Source of the DNA: Nicotiana tabacum
Lineage: Eukaryota; Streptophyta; Magnoliopsida; Solanales; Solanaceae
DNA: 64,000 nucleotides
Assembly (NCBI RefSeq): GCF_000715075.1
Contig: NC_134082.1
Coordinates: forward strand, 57,189,466 to 57,253,465
Direction: 5' to 3'
The notes beneath the pieces were generated by a model that was given only the letters and a program-made list of their open reading frames with translations, was not told the origin of the DNA and ran no database searches. Positions 60,891-64,000 of this stretch are shown piece by piece. A program made the translations under genes and the position numbers. Numbering within the stretch: the first letter of the stretch is position 1; every line of letters begins with the position of its first letter.

Positions 60891-61790
60891 AAAGTTTACT
60901 GATATGATGAAGAGCTTATCCATTAATGTGCCTTTGGGGGAGGCTCTGGAACATATGTCGGGCTATGCTATATTCATGAAGGACTTGGTGACAAAGAAAC
61001 GATCCATGGATTGTGAAACTATAAAGATGACCCACCAAGTTAGTGCAATAGTGCATTCAATGGCCCCGAAGCTTGAAGATCCCGGTGCTTTCACCATTCC
61101 TTGCACCATTGGGAGTGCGTACTTTGCTAAGGCTCAAGTATCAACTTGATGCCCTACTTAGTTTTCAAGACTTTGGGTATTGGGAAACCGAGGCCGACTT
61201 TCATGAGATTGTAAATGGCGGATAGAATGATGAAGTGACTATTTGGTATTATTGATGATGTGCTTGTCCGGGTGGACAAATTTATCTTGCTAGCTAATTT
61301 TGTGATCTTGGATTGTAAGGTGGATTATGAAGTTCCAATCATATTGGGGAGACCTTTTCTTTCTACTGGGAATACCTTAGTTGATGTGGACGCAGGGGAA
61401 CTCAACTTCCAGGTAGGTTATGAAAAAGTGGTCTTTCATGTGTGCAAAACAATGAAGCAGCCCAACAGTTCCGAGGTGTGCTCTTTTATGGACCTTGTCA
61501 CGGCAGTGATAGTTGATGATCCCAGTGCAATGATCAATGTGGAGGACCCTCTAGAGGTCGTATTGTTGAATATTGATGTCAATGAGGATGAAGGCCGAGT
61601 GGAGTGTGTGAATTCTTTACATGGTATGGGCTCTTACTCTTATAAGCCTAGGAAACTATCTTTGGACCTTGCGAATAGGAAGACTCCACCAACAAATCCT
61701 TCAATTCAGGAACCTCCGGTGTTGGAGTTGAAGTCGTTGCCTCCATACCTCAGGTTTGAGTTCTTAGGCCCTAGTTCTACTTGCTAGTTA
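60891..61790 (+). pseudogene. pro: Athila protease region, active site lost
   Basis: KFTDMMKSLSINVPLGEALEHM and IPCTIGSAYFAKA lead to where relatives have the aspartic protease motif. Here about 15 bases are missing near 61130-61137, removing the catalytic Asp block. The rest follows in another frame: DDVLVRVDKF near 61255, VPIILGRPFLSTGNTLVDV (61335-61390) and the tether PPVLELKSLPPYLRFEFLG (61713-61770). That last stretch is open for 175 codons. Confidence 0.85.
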
Positions 61791-61799
61791 TTCTTTCCT

Positions 61800-62940
61800 C
61801 TTGTCTTACTAACATGCAGGTTAAAGCCATATTGGTGGTGCTCCAAAAGCGGACGAAGGCAATTGGATGGACTTTAGCTGTTATTTGGTAGATAAGCCCC
61901 GCATTCTGTATGAACAAGATTATTTTGGAAGATGATGCAAAGCCCTCCTTGGAACATCAAAGGAGGTTGAACGAGGCAATGCAAGAAGTTTTAAAAAAGG
62001 AGGTGATCAAGTGGTTGGACGTCGTGGTTGTGTACCCCATTTCTGATAGCTCTTGGACTTCGTCGGTGCAATGTGCATCGAAGAAGGGTTGCATCACCGT
62101 GGTTGCAAATTCACAAAATGAGTTGATTCCTACCAGAACCATCACTAGTTGGAGGGTATGCATGGACTACCACAAGATGAATAAAGTGACCCACAAGGAT
62201 GACTTTCCTTGCCTTTTTTTGATCAGATGTTAGACCGGCTTACTGGGCGTGCCTTCTACTATTTCTTGGATAGGTATTCTGGATACAACCAAATCTTTAT
62301 TACTTTGTAAGATCTGGAGAATACCACATTCACTTGTCTATATGGAAACTTTGCCTTTTCTAGGATTCCTTTTAGGTTGTGTAATGCACCGGCTACATTT
62401 CAGCGGTGTATGATGGCCATTTTCACTGATATGGTGGAAGATATTTTGGAGGAGTTCATGGACGACTTTAGTGTTGTGGGAGATTCATTTGATGAGTGTT
62501 TGAAAAATGAAGATAGAGTGTTGTCCTGTTGTAAAGAAACCAATCTTGTTCTTAATTGGGAGAAATGCAACTTCAGGGTGGAAGAGGGTATAGTTCTTGG
62601 GCATAAAATTTCAAAGCATGGTATCGACGTGGACAAAGCAAAAATTGATGTGAATTCAAGGCTCCATTCCCCTACCTCTGTCAAGGGAGTTAGAAGTTTT
62701 CTTGGGCATGCGGGGTTCTACCGGAGATTCATCAAAGACTTATTGAAGGTAGTGAACCCCTTATGCAAGCTATTGGAAAAAGATGCCAAGTTTGTGTTCT
62801 ATGAGAGATATATGCAAGCCTTTGAAGTTCTCAAGCACAAGTTGACCACCACTCCTATCATTACCGCACCTAATTGGAGCTTACCCTTTAAGCTCATGTG
62901 TGATGCAAGCGATGTTGCGATTGGGGCGGTTTTGGGTTAA
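61800..62940 (+). pseudogene. pol: Athila reverse transcriptase
   Basis: EDDAKPSLEHQRRLNEAM (about 61920-61980), VCMDYHKMNKVTHKDDFP, a damaged first Asp block near 62260, then CNAPATFQRCMMAIF and the catalytic FMDD (Asp codons 62461-62466). VLGHKISKHGIDVDKAKI and VRSFLGHAGFYRRFIKD follow. Open for 187 codons from 62377. Frameshift near 62215 and stop at 62938. Confidence 0.9.
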
Positions 62941-63510
62941 AAAGTGAACAAAATGTTTCATCCGGTGTACTATGCAAGCAAGACAATGAATGATGCTCAA
63001 GTTAACTACACGGTGACCGAGAGAGAACTTTTGGCTATTGTGTTCGTAATGGTGAAATTTTGGCCGTATCTTATGGGTACCAAGGTCATAGTCCATACCG
63101 ATCATGCCGTAGTCTGGTACATGATGACAAAGAAGGATTCCAAAGCTAGACCGATGCGATGGGTCTTGTTACTTCAAGAGTTTGATTTGGATATTATGGA
63201 CCTGAAGGGTAGTGAAAACCAAGTGGCAGACCATTTGTCCCTCTTGGAGGAGGAGGGGAGGCCTTGTGATGGCCTAAAGATTAATGATTCATTTCCCGAT
63301 GAACAACTCCTTTCGGTGTCGGTGAATGGTATGCCATGGTTTGTGGACGTTGCCAATTTCCTTATGACTGGTATAATCCCATGTGAGCTCTCTTCTAACC
63401 AAAAGAAGAAGCTCAAACGGGATAGTTTGGAATTCTATTGGGATGAGCCGTACTTGTTCAAGATTTGCATGGATGGTGTGATCCGAAGGTGTGTCCCGGA
63501 GGAAGAGTAA
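62941..63510 (+). pseudogene. pol: Athila RNase H and tether
   Basis: [21 protein letters not shown], then [10 protein letters not shown] (catalytic Asp) and [17 protein letters not shown]. The preceding CDAS block is in the RT frame just before the stop at 62938. Open for 188 codons. Ends [10 protein letters not shown] near 63508. Confidence 0.88.
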
Positions 63511-64000
63511 TTAAGTATCTTGGAGGCTTGTCATTTCTATCCCTATGGTGGCCATCATGGCGGGGGGAGGACGGTTTCCAAAGTTCTTAGTTGTGGTTTT
63601 TTTGGCCAACTTTGTACAAAGATGCAAGTGAACCTGTGAAGAGGTTTGACGAATGTCAATGAGTAGGGGGAATTTCAAAGAAAGATGAGATGCCTCCCAC
63701 TGCCATTCTTGAAGTTGATATTTTTGATATATGGGCCATTGATTTTATGGGCCCGTTTGCTAGCTCGTGTGGGAACACATACATTCTTGTGGCGGTTGAC
63801 TATGTTTCAAAGTGGGTTAAAACCATGGCTTTACCCAACAATGAGGCCCGAAATGTTGTTGCGTTTCTCAAGAAGAGCATTTTTACAAGGTTTGGCACTC
63901 CTCGTGCAATCATAAGTGATGGGGGTCTCATTTTTGTAATAGAGCTTTTGACATTTTGCTTGCAAAGTATACTGTTAACCACAAAGTTTCTACTCATTAT
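63511..64000 (+). pseudogene. pol: Athila integrase, cut by window end
   Basis: CHFYPYGGHHGG holds the zinc-finger His residues (63530-63560); the Cys pair is damaged around 63640. The core reads IDFMGPF with catalytic Asp (63740-63760), [13 protein letters not shown], then [12 protein letters not shown] with the second Asp (63893-63925), in a frame other than the longest open one. The catalytic Glu lies beyond the window. Confidence 0.87.

Larger units (their letters stand above)
56092..64000 (+). mobile_element. Athila-lineage element F (continues past window)
   Basis: 5' LTR, tRNA-Asp PBS, gag, protease, RT, RNase H and integrase in order; integrase is cut by the window end. It appears inserted into the LTR of chromovirus D. 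Gag contains a foreign Tat fragment (58093-59450). Confidence 0.87.

Noticed and set aside
1..64000. Host gene exons hidden between elements
   Set aside because: Every stretch with codon-like structure matched a retroelement domain or its antisense ORF; the remaining gaps are AT-rich and without coding signal.

Overview
The window is plant nuclear DNA made almost entirely of decayed LTR retrotransposons nested in one another. I found no host protein gene, no rRNA or tRNA gene and no CRISPR array. Gag-pol remnants, LTR ends and primer binding sites (PBS) point to three Ty3/gypsy groups: Tekay/Del-like chromoviruses (initiator-tRNA-Met PBS, chromodomain), Tat-lineage elements (PBS matching tRNA-Lys) and one Athila-lineage element (PBS matching tRNA-Asp). 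The repeat families resemble Solanaceae, most likely Nicotiana; that attribution is inference from remembered family resemblance.

Layout. 1-5150 (+): 3' part of a chromovirus (gag, protease, broken RT, 3' spacer, LTR). 5150-7472 and 11840-12426 (+): long 3' spacer of a second related copy, split by a Tat element (7473-11839, gag and protease only), then its LTR 12427-13663. That LTR ends inside the integrase of a minus-strand chromovirus (13664-20114). 20633-23425: a 2.8-kb solo LTR in AT-rich DNA that also holds a 29-bp tandem repeat, a hairpin and a (TA)n tract. 24880-28754 (+): an LTR-like piece fused to a chromovirus pol fragment. 28755-34715 (-): chromovirus with 3' LTR and the best preserved pol of the window. 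34716-38187 (-): Tat element A (gag, PBS, 5' LTR, antisense-ORF tail). 38193-39447 (+): chromovirus LTR fragment. 39450-49905 (-): near full-length Tat element B with both LTRs, antisense spliced ORF, tandem repeats, pol, protease and PBS, but no gag. 49906-56091: three more LTR pieces and a chromovirus reduced to gag. 56092-64000 (+): Athila element, broken off by the window end in integrase, with a Tat RT-RNase H fragment inside its gag.

No element here can be autonomous: each has stop codons, frameshifts, missing domains or altered catalytic residues. The points most worth pursuing are (1) family-specific clusters of short CG-rich palindromes just upstream of the TATA region in at least seven LTRs of different families; (2) consensus 5' splice donors about 100-140 bases after the TATA box in three LTRs; (3) the antisense spliced ORF of Tat element B; and (4) the LTR-less Tat pol fragment inside the Athila gag.
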